Assembly (NCBI GenBank): GCA_013396915.1
Contig: VWZL01000360.1
Coordinates: forward strand, 318,284-382,283
Direction of reading: 5' to 3'
Length of the DNA: 64,000 nucleotides
From: Stercorarius parasiticus
Taxonomy: Eukaryota; Chordata; Aves; Charadriiformes; Stercorariidae
Numbering within the stretch: position 1 is the stretch's first letter; the number at the start of each line of letters is the position of its first letter. The position numbers were made by a program, and so were the translations under genes. This document shows positions 9,424-21,855 of the stretch, in pieces. The notes beneath the pieces are model-generated. The model worked only from the letters and a program-made list of their open reading frames with translations, had not been told where the DNA came from and searched no databases.

Positions 9424-12400
9424 CTAAAACAGAACATATTTTGAAAGCAAATAAAATATAACTGTTGATGTTCTTCCATTCTGGCACTCGACCATTACAC
9501 AGACACTGACAGAAAAATTTCTAACTTTTCTCAAGAAGCCATGTTGTGTACCTATTCTCTAAATAATTGGTGAACATACACACAGAACGAGCAGTTTGTT
9601 CTTTTAACATGAGCGGCGTATGCAAAAAGCATGTGACAGAGGATAATTTTCCCCAACACCACAAGAACTCCGACAGCTCAGCTGAAGACAACAATTCACC
9701 TCCACCTGTGTTCCACTATTCCAAACACTGCTGCTTGGTGGGTAAGACAGTAGAACCATGATTTTACCTCGTTCCCAATTATTATTTACATGTTTGAGAG
9801 GTATTCAACAAAAAGTCCCAGCGTAACTCATCTCTTCTGCAAGTTGTAAAACCTGCTAGCAGTCCACCCTCCTGCCCTCTATTACAATTGGCTGAGGACC
9901 TTTATTCTCTCTCACTCTCTTTCATTAAATACATATTTCAGGAATACTTTCTTCTTAAGTGGTTACAAGGTTCCAGATTATCAGGGACTCAAATGTTGCA
10001 AGGACCTGCTACTGGGTATTTGCCAAACTGAAAAATCACAGATTTTGTGCTTAATGTGTCCTCTATGTCCCTGAGTCACAGACAACAGGAAAAGTTAGTT
10101 GTACATCTGTCAGTAAAGGCAATCCCAACAACAAATTTCTGACAATAGCGAAGTATGGAAACCTAGTCATACTCAGGGGCAGATTTTCCTAAGGCACAGA
10201 ATGAGAATGATCTTTCTAAAAAATTTAGCTGGAATTTTAATTCAGAGTTTATTTTAACAGTTCCTTAGAGAAAAAAGAGAATTGTTTCAACATTACTTTG
10301 CAAAGCACATTGGCAAAATGTTACAAGTCACAGTCAGTAAAGAGCTGACAGAATTCCCTTTTTTTCTAATCAGAACAAATGCCAAGATGGAAAAATGCAG
10401 ATATTCATAACATAAATGCGCAGAAATAAAGACAAGCATAAAATGTGCAGAAGTAAGGATTTTGATGACCAAAAATATAACCTCAATACTGTGTTACTTT
10501 TCATGGATCAGAAAAAAAATAATTCTGCATAATGCATTTGTATATCTTCAGATTTAAATAAGCTATTATTACCTATTTAGTATTTAAATTGTCAGATGAT
10601 TAAAGAAAAATGGGAGAGAAGAACTTACTGTGTATGTAATGTAAAAAGACAGAAGTTTTAGCATTCCTGTAGAAACACAGGGGTCTCAGAAATACGGACG
10701 CTGAGAGTCTAAGATATATTTGAAAATCTTTTTTTCAAAATAAATTTTATTAAACAATGGAAAGACTTCAGGTTTGCTTTTGGAAACCATGTGAGTGCTA
10801 ACATACATGTATATATTTTCAAATCTAGCCAAGAGTAAAGGCAGGTTTACTCTTAGAGAAGTCCTTCATGAAGCACTGAATATGATTTAAGAGGAAATAA
10901 AAACAAGACAGCCCTATTGCAGAAAGTTCACACAAAATTATACAGGAAAAGCATCACAGGTTTGAATTCATATGCTGCCTAAACTGAGGTAATTTTTAAT
11001 TGTAGAAACCAGCAAAAGTATTCACACTAGGTAGCACTCGATTCTTATTTAGCCTTCATGATTTCCTCCTCTCTTCCCATTGAAAATTACATTTTCAGAT
11101 GCATGATTAACTTGTAGCTGTCTCTTAAGACTACTATAACCTGTTTACTAGCATAAGCCCATAAAGAATATGCACAGTACTTTCAGATCAGAAACACAGT
11201 AGTAGATATATGTAGGAGTCCCTTGTTAAATCACCGAAAATCAGTTTACTGTCAGTTAAACCTTTGAAAAATTCTAGTTCTATCTTCAGATAAAAAGTCC
11301 ACTTTCCTCAGAACTTGTTTAGATGTCAGTGGGGGGAAAAAAAAATAAATAAAAAAAATCATTTTCCCACACTAACACCATGGTTCTCTTCATATCCATA
11401 CTCTCCCAAATCCTGACTTGCCAAAAGGATCTAATTAGATCTAATTAGATCCTTTTGGATCTAATGATCAGTTTGGATCTAACTGATCTTCCTATTCAGT
11501 TCAGCAATATGGGAAAGTCACTGCAGTCATGACCCTCAGGATCAAGAAACCTGCTGTCCTAGATGAACAGATCTCAGGGAGCCGGGGTGGTTCTTTCCCC
11601 ACCAAAAAACCTGAAGAACCATAGCCACACAGGGATCGCCAAGTTACCATTTGGTTTTTCCAGCACATAAAATGTCATAATGCGTTAGAAAGGTCCCCTT
11701 CAGGGCTTTATGCTAAATTAGCAACTGCTTTTCTCACACATAGGCACCGAAGAATGGCTGCTCCAGCATCGTTAGTTTGACTGAGCACTTCCTGGGGGAC
11801 ATAACCAAATTATGAAGTCTTTGGCAGGGGAAAGACGATGCAGCAGGGCCTGGCTTTAAGACTAGTGATTTAAATTCCTCATCTGAAGTCAGAGACCATA
11901 ATCTGGCTAGTTGAAGCCTGCGTAATTCTGAGGGGTATTTTGGCAGAGAAATCAGGTGTAAAATGCAATTAATCTTGATATGTGGCTTTTAAAGCATAAA
12001 GAAATACTAAATAAGGTTAAATAGCTCGTTCAAAGTTGTAGTGGGAAAGCATTAAAAAGGACTACCGAAAAATAGCACTAGGAAAGGTGGGAAATGATAC
12101 GTTTCTTAGAATTGCCAATGAAATCTGAGGATAATTTAAGGAATGTCATCTCAGAAAGGAAAAAAAAAAAACATTTGTGCATTAGAAATCAGATCAAAAG
12201 ATATGGAGAAACCCTTGGGGGGTGAAAACAAAATGGAAGATTATTAAAAAACATGTATTACTTAGACTTCCAAGTACAAACCACAGAAAGAGTCTGTTTT
12301 CCAAGAGCAGGGGAAACCAACACAGAGGGCAGAAGTAAGGGTGCATACAGAGTATCAATTCCTAATTTTCTTTGTGCACTGGATTCTGCCCCCCGCCCCC

Positions 12401-12675
12401 AAGGATTTTTTCTATTCTGTTACCATATAGGCTTACAAAAAAAAAAAAGAGAAAAAAGGAGATAAGGAGAAGCAAACATTAGGCACAGTCTTCGTAATTC
12501 CATATGGATGGATGTAAATTAGACTGAATTCCTGCCGAAGCAGCAATTTATTGTTACAAACTCTGGTCTTAGATTATTGCAGAGTGGAGATAAGATAACA
12601 AAAGACAGAGAATATTCTCCATGCAAGTACTTTCTGCTACAAGGAATGCTGTTGAATATAAAAATCTACTTCTAC
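9424..12675 (-). other. Intron 51
   Basis: A 3.25-kb intron between exons 52 and 51. It contains the 38-bp perfect palindrome (11421-11458) with flanking GGATCTAA repeats to about 11490. I see no CR1 or RNA gene. Confidence 0.8.
11421..11458. repeat. Perfect 38-bp palindrome with two TAATTA cores
   Basis: The block from CCAAAAGGAT to ATCCTTTTGG is its own reverse complement across all 38 bases, centred on AGATCT between 11439 and 11440. It contains TCTAATTAGA twice, so two TAATTA homeodomain-type cores 10 bp apart. Further GGATCTAA copies follow at 11457 and 11474. It could form a cruciform or RNA hairpin, or be a protein-binding site; function is unknown. Confidence 0.9.
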
Positions 12676-12766
12676 CTTGAGAGGCATCTTTGCATGTTCA
12701 TTTAATAGAGGAACATCAAATACTAATCTTCTCAGCAAATGTTGCATCATGGAAGGCCGCAACTGC
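12676..12766 (-). CDS. RYR2: RYR2 exon 51
   Basis: A 91-nt exon, window codons 1555-1585, acceptor ttttag, donor GTAGAA. The first base completes a Gly codon (GG|G) from exon 50. It encodes [20 protein letters not shown] then [10 protein letters not shown], identical to mammalian RYR2 as I remember it. It sits in helical domain 1. Confidence 0.95.
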
Positions 12767-14107
12767 CTAAAAGGAGACAAACCATTTCAAAAAGGTGTAC
12801 CAGCATCGTTTCATGTAAATAATTAATAACTACATTAAAGTAACCTGTCAGTTCTATGCCATTTAAATTCTTCAAATTCAGAAAATAATAGGATTTTTCT
12901 TGTGGCACTAAAAAAAGACATTCAAAAGAAAGCAATCAACTGCATACCAAAGAAAACATTCTAAACAAGCTGCAAATCAAATGCTTTAAAGAATCAGAGA
13001 AAATATCTGATCTATATATAGAGAAATATCAGGAAGAAAAATACTGAATTTTGATATTGTGTATTCTGATCACCATGCCCATGAGAAAAAGGCTGTAACA
13101 TTAATTTCTTGAAATATACCTCAATGGCTTTTAAAAATATCCTAACAATAATAAAGACATAAGGGCACTAACTCTTCAGATGTACTAAATGAGACACACA
13201 GCAGTGTCTCCAACTAGAAGGACAAAAGAAACAGGTGTAGCGTGTATGTTAGAATGGCACAGACATTAAACCTTTCCAAATAGCAAACACTGTCCCATTT
13301 TATTGGTTCCTATCAGGGAGATTATATATATAAATATATATATACATATATATAAAAAAGTGCTCAATGTGACATATTTTATAAAGCAATGTTATACGGT
13401 AACTTTTTACAGTACTAGAATATAAACATCTGTCATTTCTGAACACATTTACACATTATGCAAAATAAATTTATGGTGAAATATTAAAAAAAAAAATTGG
13501 TGATCCGAAAGCCTAAATGTTGCTAACTTTAATTAGGAAAGTGAATTCATATGTCCTTAGTCAAATTCTGACAATTGAGCCTGCAAGCTTATAAAAAAAT
13601 TGGATAATTATCAACTGGTTTTTGAGACTGCAGATACTCAGACAAAATTTGTCCCATGGGTATCAAAAATGAGGTATAACAATACTAGTCATTGATTAGG
13701 ATTTCAAATGTAACGCAACATAAATAAACATCTCCATAGAACTGTATAATCAACTGATTATCAACCATACTGCCAATCTGTACAGCTAAAAGTATTTAAA
13801 TGGCACTTCAGTGTATGCACAATTCCACACTTCCAGAGCTTTGTCCTTCTGCAGTATACCCTCTTAGTTAATCACCAAGGTTTTAATTTTAAAAACTTGG
13901 TAATAGCAAAATAACTGAGGACTGCATACAAGTGATTAACAAAGTTGCAAACTGAATCCAGTGTAATTAAAAATACCACAATCATCTGCCAGAAAAAAAA
14001 TAATCTTAATTATGTTACTGGTGACATAGTTCTGCATTCCTGTATTATAAATATCACAGGTTACTTTATCAGTTAGCATTCCTGTATAGCTAAGAGTATT
14101 TTCTTAC
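12767..14107 (-). other. Intron 50
   Basis: A 1.3-kb AT-rich intron with an AT microsatellite at 13321-13355. Nothing else recognised. Confidence 0.8.
13321..13355. repeat. AT-rich microsatellite
   Basis: Imperfect (AT)n run broken by single A and C substitutions, 35 bp, in intron 50. Confidence 0.9.
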
Positions 14108-14328
14108 CCACAGATAGACAGCAAACACTCCTCAATAGAATCTCGCTGAGCTTTGGTAAGAGAGCATCCCTTTGAGAGTCTGTACACAGTATGTAACAAG
14201 GAATCGATGAGAGAAGCATGGTGCTCTGTGCCAGCAAAAAGAGGAGCACATCTGGTCAACAGAGGCAAGACTGCTGTGCAAAGGTATCGATTCAGGGCCA
14301 AAGCCATATCCGTAGCACTTAAAGCAGC
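14108..14328 (-). CDS. RYR2: RYR2 exon 50
   Basis: A 221-nt exon, window codons 1482-1555, acceptor catag, donor GTAAGA. It encodes [58 protein letters not shown] and [15 protein letters not shown]. The Leu of APLF aligns with human L2534 (L2534V, CPVT). One difference from human is IEECLL for IEVCLL. Confidence 0.96.
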
Positions 14329-15366
14329 CTATGAATTAAATGGAACAGAAATTAGATTTGTCTCATTAATGTTGTTACAAATGAAAAGAACTTGTTTCTT
14401 TTTCTTTCGTAGTAGTTCTAAAGAGGGAAATTTCCAACACGCACAAATGAGGATTTGATACCTACTGGAAGCAGGACACCTAACTTCCTTTTCTGCTTCT
14501 AAAGTCTCACAGATGGCTTTTGGGTTTTTTTTTTTGTTTTTGGGTTTTGGGTTTTTTTAATGAACAAAAACACAAACACTAAAGGTAGCCATTCAAAAAC
14601 AAAACAATTTTCAAGACTATATTGAAGAATGTCATAGTTGCTTAACAGGACACTCCAAAATCAGGTAATACCAGTGAAATCTGCATTTACAAAACTCAGC
14701 ATGTTTCTGTGTTATGATCAAGCCCAAGTTCCAAGGGAGGAAAAAAAATCCTCACCTGCTCTTTATTAATTAACAATACAATTATGTATTGTATATAAAA
14801 TGTTAAATAGGGAAATCAAAGTCCTTATTTTAGCCCTCATATAAGCTCTCTGAATCTGATCTTTCTGGACCAAACCAGCAAAGAAAAACAGGATGGAAGT
14901 AAGACTCACAAAAAAAAAAAAAAAAGCAGCAATTTTGAGGAGGAACTAAACCAAAAATTTAGTGATTTCCTAAATAACAATGTAGGTGTCCCTAACAAAT
15001 GCATGGAGATGAACACTTTTCTGTATATCTCTGAAAAGAGGCTCTCAGTTACATGTTCATTGGCAGCTTATCTGACTTTGATTCCACATGCTTCTGAGTA
15101 CAAGCTCAGAAAATCTCCTGGGGAAAGCCATTACATCTCTTATGGTATAGGTATCAATGGGAGCCCTTTATAAAGTGAGCGTCATTCTGGAGAATGCTTC
15201 TTCACTGCTCTTCAAGTAGTCAAACAGCAACAGGCAGCTCATCCAGCATTTGAGAAATGCAGAAGACAACATGAAGAAATAAAAAAATGGTTTTTTGAAG
15301 AATGAAAAATACTGCTGCGTTCAGTAAGATAATGGAACCGAAATAACAAGAGACTTAAACCCTTAC
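14329..15366 (-). other. Intron 49
   Basis: About 1 kb between exons 50 and 49. It includes a T-rich stretch with three GGG runs at 14520-14560 and an A15 run near 14910. No gene or interspersed repeat seen. Confidence 0.75.
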
Positions 15367-15536
15367 CGTATCTAAAGAAGCAGCAGCACGAAGATCTGGC
15401 AGAAAGCCAACTTCAAGAAGGTGTAGAAGAAAATCCTGGTCCTCAATTCCATAGACCCTGTCAAGGAACAAAACCATGGCTGCCTTGTGATCTGGGCAAA
15501 ACCCCGCAGACATGTCAGGTTCCACCACAGTACCAT
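15367..15536 (-). CDS. RYR2: RYR2 exon 49 (CPVT R2474/V2475)
   Basis: A 170-nt exon, window codons 1425-1481, acceptor ttttag, donor GTAAGG. It encodes [40 protein letters not shown] then [18 protein letters not shown] and V in FLDRVYG align with human R2474 and V2475, both mutated in CPVT and both conserved. Confidence 0.96.
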
Positions 15537-16792
15537 CTAAAAGGAAGAAATAAGACTTCAATGACAAGGATCATCCTTCACCAGCAGACTAGGCATTCAT
15601 GTTACTACTTGTCAGAGGTTTTGAGTCTCTCTTAATATCTAAGCATCTTCCCCATGGTTTTGTTACACAAAGGCAACATATTCGTAGCTAACTGAAAAAG
15701 AAACCGTAAGGCAAATTCTACCCAGATAGACCTCAAAATCCATACATGCTTTTCTGTTCATGCTCTGTGTATTAAGGGATTCTTATCAGTTGATATCCTA
15801 ATGTAAACATCCAAAACATACTAATTCATCTACAGAACTACCTAGTTCCTAGAAGAAGCAGACACAAAGTAAAACATACAACAATCCTACATCAAACACC
15901 CCAGGAATGCAGCACTGGTGAGCACATCTGTAATGTATGACAATGAATTAAGATTGTGCTAAAAAGTCATCTGTATCTGAAAATTTCTAAAATATCTGAA
16001 AGGAATTCATTGCAATATTTTCAAATTTTGATACTTTCATTTTCAAAACCAAATAAACAATTCTGTATCTATGAGCTGTACTCCATGCTACTGAGATACC
16101 ACCTACAGATCTATCATTATTTGTAATATAAATAAATAATGGCGTAATAGAGTGATTGATCTCTATATCTCTTCTACTGTCACCTATGGGGCATTCTTGT
16201 GCTGTAAGTCCCTAGACAATCCATGTTGCAATTATAACGTTCTCTCTCCAGATACCCAGAGAAGCAGATGAAATTCCTTTCCCTTTTATATTGATGCTCA
16301 CATAGCTCCCACTATTGAATCAATTCTATATTGGCAGAAAACACAAAGATAAATTTACATATGCATGTCACACCTATAATTTCACCATAGTTGCTGAAGA
16401 ACAACTCTGGTGTCTTAGTAAGATCTGCTAGAAACAATCGATAGGGTTAGAACAGCAAAAGCTAAGGATTATGTTGTCAAGCAAAGAGGCATAATTTTAA
16501 AAAATATTTTAGAAAAATAGGAAGTATTTATTTTAAAATTTCTTTTTAAAGTTGAAATAGATTTTCATGATTCAATTTAAATGAATGGGATTTACATCAG
16601 TGATTTAAGTGTACACAGAATTATTGCCTAGAGCATGCAGAAATTTTTTTGACATGTTTAAAATACACGATTTCTCTTCTAATTCACATAATAAATATTT
16701 TAATTTCTATAACATTTTTAAATATTGAGAGAACTATGAGTATAAATATGTTGTTAAATTACAAAAAAAAAAAAGGAGAATAATCATCTTAC
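15537..16792 (-). other. Intron 48
   Basis: A 1.26-kb AT-rich intron with no recognised repeat, RNA or other gene. Confidence 0.75.
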
Positions 16793-16913
16793 CTTTAGCG
16801 ATGGTTGGCATATGGAAAGGAATACTGATTACTCCCACCAAATCTTCCAGTGGAATTAAAGACCGTAGAATTGATCTGATTCTAATGGCTTCCCCTTTAC
16901 CAGCATGGATTAG
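16793..16913 (-). CDS. RYR2: RYR2 exon 48 (FKBP-contact Ile-Pro)
   Basis: A 121-nt exon, window codons 1385-1425, acceptor ccttag, donor GTAAGA. It encodes [20 protein letters not shown] then [20 protein letters not shown]. The Ile-Pro of SLIPLED aligns with human I2427-P2428, the dipeptide implicated in FKBP12.6 (calstabin 2) binding, and is conserved. The split Asp codon (G|AT) joins exon 49. Confidence 0.96.
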
Positions 16914-18155
16914 CTAAGGAAAAGACAAATAAAATATTAACAAGGTCGTCTTTTTATCTTTTGTATGTGTTCATGTTCTGGAAACTTTCTGAACCACAGA
17001 TACACAAGAATGACTGCTCTCAAAATTGCATTATAAATAATAATGTAAATTTAATGCAATTTGTATTTATTTGCTGTATTTTGGATGCAAATGTGCAAAG
17101 TCTAGAAATCTAGATGTTTGGTTATTATATAAGACTAAGCCCATTTTCAGAATGGAATGTTAGGTAAAATAGGTGAGCAAAGCATTAAAACGTAGCACAT
17201 GGGGTGGTGTTGGGGAGCAAAAGCAGATTTTCAGATTTAAAAAGCCAGTTTTTCTGTCCTTGCCAAATACCACTTTCAGGTATACCAGTTGTTCTGGTTT
17301 TGTTTTTAAAAAAGCAGCGACACAGGGAGAAAACAAGACGTTTTTTATTCAAACAAAACAGATACTCATACACTGACCTTATTATATAGATATGTCTCTC
17401 CTTTCTCAAGTTACCGATCTCTGCACAAATCTGATACTGATCTATACTGATCTATATGAATTAGGGCACATTTCAGGACGAAATGAAGAACTATGCATAA
17501 GTAGAATTTCTGAAGAACAGGAAGGTAAACAACAAATATTTTCAAATAGTGTCCAGCTCTTAGTTCCTAAGTGGTAAGGGCTTGATTTTTATGGTGTGAC
17601 TGTCTAATTCTCTGTATCTAATGCCTGAAATAGTGACATACTAACTTTGAGAAGGCTTGTCAGTGTGAGTAAAGATTATGAGATATCAGTGTGTTTGTCC
17701 AGGGACAACGCTTACTCCTACTTTCTAAAAGAATGCTCTATAATATTTACTCTTTTATACGCAATTTAAACAGCTTGTTTTAATAAGTATGCGAAGAGAG
17801 TAAAAGCATAGTTTAAAAAAAGAAATAATCACTCTACACCACCACAATAAATAGGGAAATTTGAGGAGTATGATTGCCAAAATGGACAATCAAACAATAT
17901 TAATCACAGAATGTTGTTGAAGACCAACCACAGGGAACAGTAATAAGAAAAGCAATAGAATAATTCCTTTAAAAAGAACAGCTTCTGAATAGTTTATAGA
18001 AATTCCTTGCAAATTAGCAGATAAACACTTTATGTATATTAAGACACTACGTAGCCATATCATTGCTTTAATACCTGATAACGTGTTACTGTGAAAAAGC
18101 CAAACAGAAAACATCTATGCCTTTACTTTCCAATGCATGAAGACATAAAACTTAC
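16914..18155 (-). other. Intron 47
   Basis: A 1.24-kb intron. Short open frames here on both strands look random; nothing else is recognised. Confidence 0.75.
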
Positions 18156-18261
18156 ATGCATTTCAGGGGCACAACGTCCTAAGAGATCAATCAAAGCAGC
18201 ATAAAAGGTCATGATTGCATTTCCCATGTGAATAGTGTCATCTTCTTGTTCTTCCATTTCA
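18156..18261 (-). CDS. RYR2: RYR2 exon 47 (CPVT hot spot)
   Basis: A 106-nt exon, window codons 1349-1384, acceptor ttacag, donor GTAAGT. It encodes [20 protein letters not shown] then [16 protein letters not shown]2386, A2387 and R2401 of human (all CPVT sites) are present in NAIM and LGR. The acidic lead is EMEEQED rather than human DTEEEED, with no length change. Confidence 0.96.
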
Positions 18262-18740
18262 CTGTAATTAGTTAAGTATTAAAACAATTAAAAGATTAAA
18301 AAAATACAATAAAGTGTTTACATCAGCAATAAATAAAGAAAATCTGCTCATAGGTGTAACGGCTTACACATAGTGGTTTCCTGTTAACTAGTGGCCTTTT
18401 AGGAGACTAACATAGAATGGAATTTGTCCATAAAAGGTTGTAGTGACATCTATATTGTTACCATTTATCTGTCTCATTTTGCATCAGGGGATTGATTCTT
18501 AACTGACTGATGAAGAACAAAGAGCATTCTAAAGAGGACTTAATATTTAGAGAGAGTTATTTAAATTAACAGTGCAGAGGAAGCACTATCTGGCAGAAGA
18601 CAAATCTCTACCCTCCACAGCATCCAAGGAAGAATCCAGCTGACAATTCACATGTTAAAACAAACAAGTCATTTCATGACTAAGATTATAAAACCAATAA
18701 ACAAAAATGATGGCAATGTAAACATTTCCACTGCACCTAC
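18262..18740 (-). other. Intron 46
   Basis: A 479-bp intron between exons 47 and 46; nothing notable seen. Confidence 0.8.
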
Positions 18741-18927
18741 AGGGTTTTACTAGATCCATTACTTGGGGAAGGTCCATCTCTTGTTGGATCTTCTGATATT
18801 TGTATTGCTTCCTCCATGGCAGCAAGTAAACCATTGCCCCCTTCTCCTCTTAGAGCTGGACCAAAACATTCTGGTCGACGTATAAGCAGTCTGACTACAA
18901 CATTAGCATTCTCCTCCACACTCTCTC
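18741..18927 (-). CDS. RYR2: RYR2 exon 46 (CPVT hot spot)
   Basis: A 187-nt exon, window codons 1287-1349, acceptor ggtag, donor GTAGGT. It encodes [40 protein letters not shown], then [19 protein letters not shown] and KTL. The Pro of RRPEC aligns with human P2328 (P2328S, CPVT). The serine-rich tail is the RYR2-specific loop, slightly changed from human (SPSNGSS for SPNSGSS). Confidence 0.96.
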
Positions 18928-19610
18928 CTACCACATAGAACAAATATCAAGATTTAAGATTATATCAAAAAGACTTCTGAAATATAATCAGAAAAAGGTA
19001 CATAAAAGTGCAGAATGCATGCATCTTTTAACTACAAAACAGTTTAAATATCATGACAAAGTTACATAAACACACAAACATACTCCTCTATTATTGTAAT
19101 AAAAGCTATGAAATAACACCTGTGATTTAATTCAAAATTAAACAGAGCCAAAGAAGTAACTATATAATAAAGGATGTTTAAAGCATCACTAAAGCTACTG
19201 ATTTATAGTGGAGACTCACAGTCAAGTGTGAGAGTTAATGAGGGGACCAATATAGCTGCTAAACGCTAAAACTGGACTATCTAAATCTTCATCAAAAGAT
19301 GGAGGTTTGGCTCTAAGTCTAGCATGAGTTTTACCAGAAAAAGATTTAGGACTCTTGCTCTATTTCCAAAGGAGATGGGCATTTTGAAGACTAAAGATGG
19401 ATCTTAAAAATGGCCCATGGGCTTGTAGGAACCTATATAACTTGTGAAATGGGCATCTAAGTTACGGTGTGTCTTGCATAATTCTACTATTTCTGCAAAT
19501 TGTCCTTTAAATTTATGGTAACTTATCAAGTTGGCTTGTATTACTATTTTAGATGACAAACTCATTTGACCATTAGAGGAAGTTATAAAATTTATAGGCT
19601 TCTACTCTAC
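18928..19610 (-). other. Intron 45
   Basis: A 683-bp intron between exons 46 and 45; nothing notable seen. Confidence 0.8.
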
Positions 19611-19746
19611 CGTTGCAAAAAACAGCAAAGCGAAGAAAATCTAAATATCGCTCTCCTTCAACTGGATTCCATCCAATGTCTGGGTAGCCTTTAGAAATCA
19701 ACAAAGGACAGCTCTGCAGTCCACATCCAGCCAAGTAGCGAACCAC
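19611..19746 (-). CDS. RYR2: RYR2 exon 45
   Basis: A 136-nt exon, window codons 1242-1287, acceptor ttttag, donor GTAGAG. It encodes [40 protein letters not shown] and AVFCNG. The valine aligned with human V2306 (V2306I reported in CPVT) is conserved. The human CQMLVSK stretch is CPLLISK here. Confidence 0.95.
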
Positions 19747-21102
19747 CTAAAAGCAAGGTAAGATGAAAAATATATTGATTGTAGAAAAGAAGTGTAGTTT
19801 CAAAGGGAAGTATCCTCATACATTGACTTGGATATGGTGTCCCCATTCCCAACAAAACCATATCATACTTTGGGCAAATCAGAAGAGTAGCCTCTTTCTT
19901 AGTTCACTTTCCCAGTCTTTTCCTACTTCGGCCATGAACTGCAAGACCTTACTTATCTCAATTCCATTTTTCCTCTCTCTAAATCACTGCTTTGCTATCT
20001 ATATGTCATTTCTCTTGCAACCTTGAGTGTTAAAAATTTGCCAGTTATGTAATATTCCCCAACTACATACTATCCATATTCGAAAACATGTCTACTCACA
20101 GGTCTACTCTTTTCTTTTAACCTTTCCTTTTCACTTGCCTTTTTTCTTCCTTTCTTTTTAAACACACAACAGTAACACTCCCTGTAACTTAGATCTAGAG
20201 TTTCAGTAGTAGTTTTCAGTTGTCCCACCCCTTTCTGAATTGTAAGCATAGCTTTTAACCAGTTCAGACAGCTTCTTTTTTGCTGACCATTTATAAGAAC
20301 AATATGTCTGAAAATGTCCTTTTAAACAAACATGGTCCATCTTCCTGTTCCAAGAAAGGATCACCTACGCTTAATATTACTCCTGACAGATGCTTTCCTG
20401 TGAAGGTTATAGCATCTCCAGGAATTGGAGGTCTTCACGAACACATTGGACAATGTATTTCACTGTCTAACATTCTATTAGAAAGTTTTTTAATATCTAT
20501 TTTGAATCTGCCTTTCCATTATTTAAGCCACTTTTCTTATCCACCGACATAGTAACCATTATTCTATTCCTTCTTGCAACAGCAATTTACATATTCTACA
20601 CAATTGTCAGACGCTCACCTGAGTTTTTCATTCTTTAATCTAATTAATCCCAATTCATTCAATCTTTGCTGAAGCATCTTTATATATTAGGAAAATACAC
20701 AGACAGATATAGCTAGGTATCTCTATGAAAATTTGTCATATATCGTAAAAAGTTGTCACAAGGCTTCTAGTGACCCCTATTGCATTATCCCACCACTGCA
20801 CGTCACCATCAAGACAGAACAACAAAGAAAGATATTAGCAATGAAATTTTGTTGGGAGTGGACTCCACTATTGCTCAAGGCAATTCCTTTTGGTTACACT
20901 TGTGTATATAATAGCCATAAACTCAGCTCAACTATCCAGACCACCAACAGAAAGAACAATCAATCAGATCCTGATAGTCTTCCTCTGAAAGGTACCTAAA
21001 ACTCCCATAAAATTCTTCTAATCTCGGATTTTGATTACTCCAGAAAACAGAAATCTTCCCCCCTCTACAGGGGAAAAAATGCTTAATAAAGAAGCTACCA
21101 AC
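19747..21102 (-). other. Intron 44
   Basis: A 1.36-kb intron that is largely pyrimidine-biased on the plus strand. It contains a very old CR1-like segment at about 20330-20690. Confidence 0.75.
20330..20690 (-). mobile_element. Ancient CR1-like LINE fragment
   Basis: The order CTGACAGATGCTTTCCTGTG, CTCCAGGAATTGGAGGTCTT, TTCACTGTCTAACATTCTAT, TTAGAAAGTTTTTTAATATC and AATCCCAATTCATTCAATCT follows the antisense 3' region of deep amniote CR1 elements. Divergence is heavy and borders are approximate. Confidence 0.55.
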
Positions 21103-21206
21103 CTTCTCCAGATCAGGCTCCCTTAAAGCTAGTGCAAGTTCATTGTTATCCATCACAGAGGCTGCTGCAACATCTAAAGGAGTTGATCCTCGCATAGAAG
21201 GAGAGG
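21103..21206 (-). CDS. RYR2: RYR2 exon 44 (start of central CPVT hot spot)
   Basis: A 104-nt exon, window codons 1207-1241, acceptor aacag, weak-looking donor GTTGGT. It encodes [20 protein letters not shown] then [14 protein letters not shown]. The Ser of AAAS aligns with human S2246 (S2246L causes CPVT), which confirms a numbering offset of 1023 in this part. The next intron contains the ancient CR1 and the one before it contains the U6-CR1 chimera. Confidence 0.95.
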
Positions 21207-21599
21207 CTGTTAAAATAACATTTAGTTTCAACACCAATGTAATAAAACCCAACAAATTCATGGAAATACATTAACAATTGTTTTTTTAATAAAATACAAC
21301 ATTTTGTCATTAGCACATGATTATAAGCATATCATTTATACCACTGTTTATAATAAATCATCACGTACTTGCATGAAATTTGACACTGATATGAAATCAA
21401 AATACAACATAGATGTTCAAGATAGAAACAACTTTTCTTACACATTCCTATTCTTGTCACATGCTTTGTTTTAAGATCTCATTCCTTCTAATTCTCCTAA
21501 CTGAGACAACTTCGTTTTGAGGAAAAGATAGTGAGGATTTTATACCTAAACCACTGACATTTGATCAGATGTGTTGAAATAGAAAATATAGAACCGTAG

Positions 21600-21760
21600 A
21601 AAAGAATTATAGAATATCTCAAGTTGGAAGGGGCCCATAAAGATTACCAAGTCCAACTCCCTGCTCCTTGCAGGACTACCTAACACTAAACCATATGACT
21701 AAGAGCATTGTCCAGACACTCCTTGAACTCTGACAGGCTTGGCGCTGTCATCACTTCCCT
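21600..21760 (-). mobile_element. CR1 3' tail fused to U6
   Basis: Antisense CR1 3' end on the plus strand. GTTGGAAGGGGCCCATAAAG, CCAAGTCCAACTCCCTGCTC and CTTGAACTCTGACAGGCTTG match the CR1 consensus in order up to CACTTCCCT at 21760, where U6 starts with no linker. As transcribed, U6 is 5' and CR1 is 3', the polarity expected from template switching during target-primed reverse transcription. Confidence 0.88.
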
Positions 21761-21809
21761 AAAATATGGAACGCTTCATGAATTTGTGTGTCGGCCTTGC
21801 TCAGTGGCC

Positions 21810-21855
<46 letters not shown>

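Noticed and set aside
14520..14562. G-quadruplex in a TTTTGGG-rich stretch
   Set aside because: Only three GGG runs are present, one short of a standard quadruplex motif.
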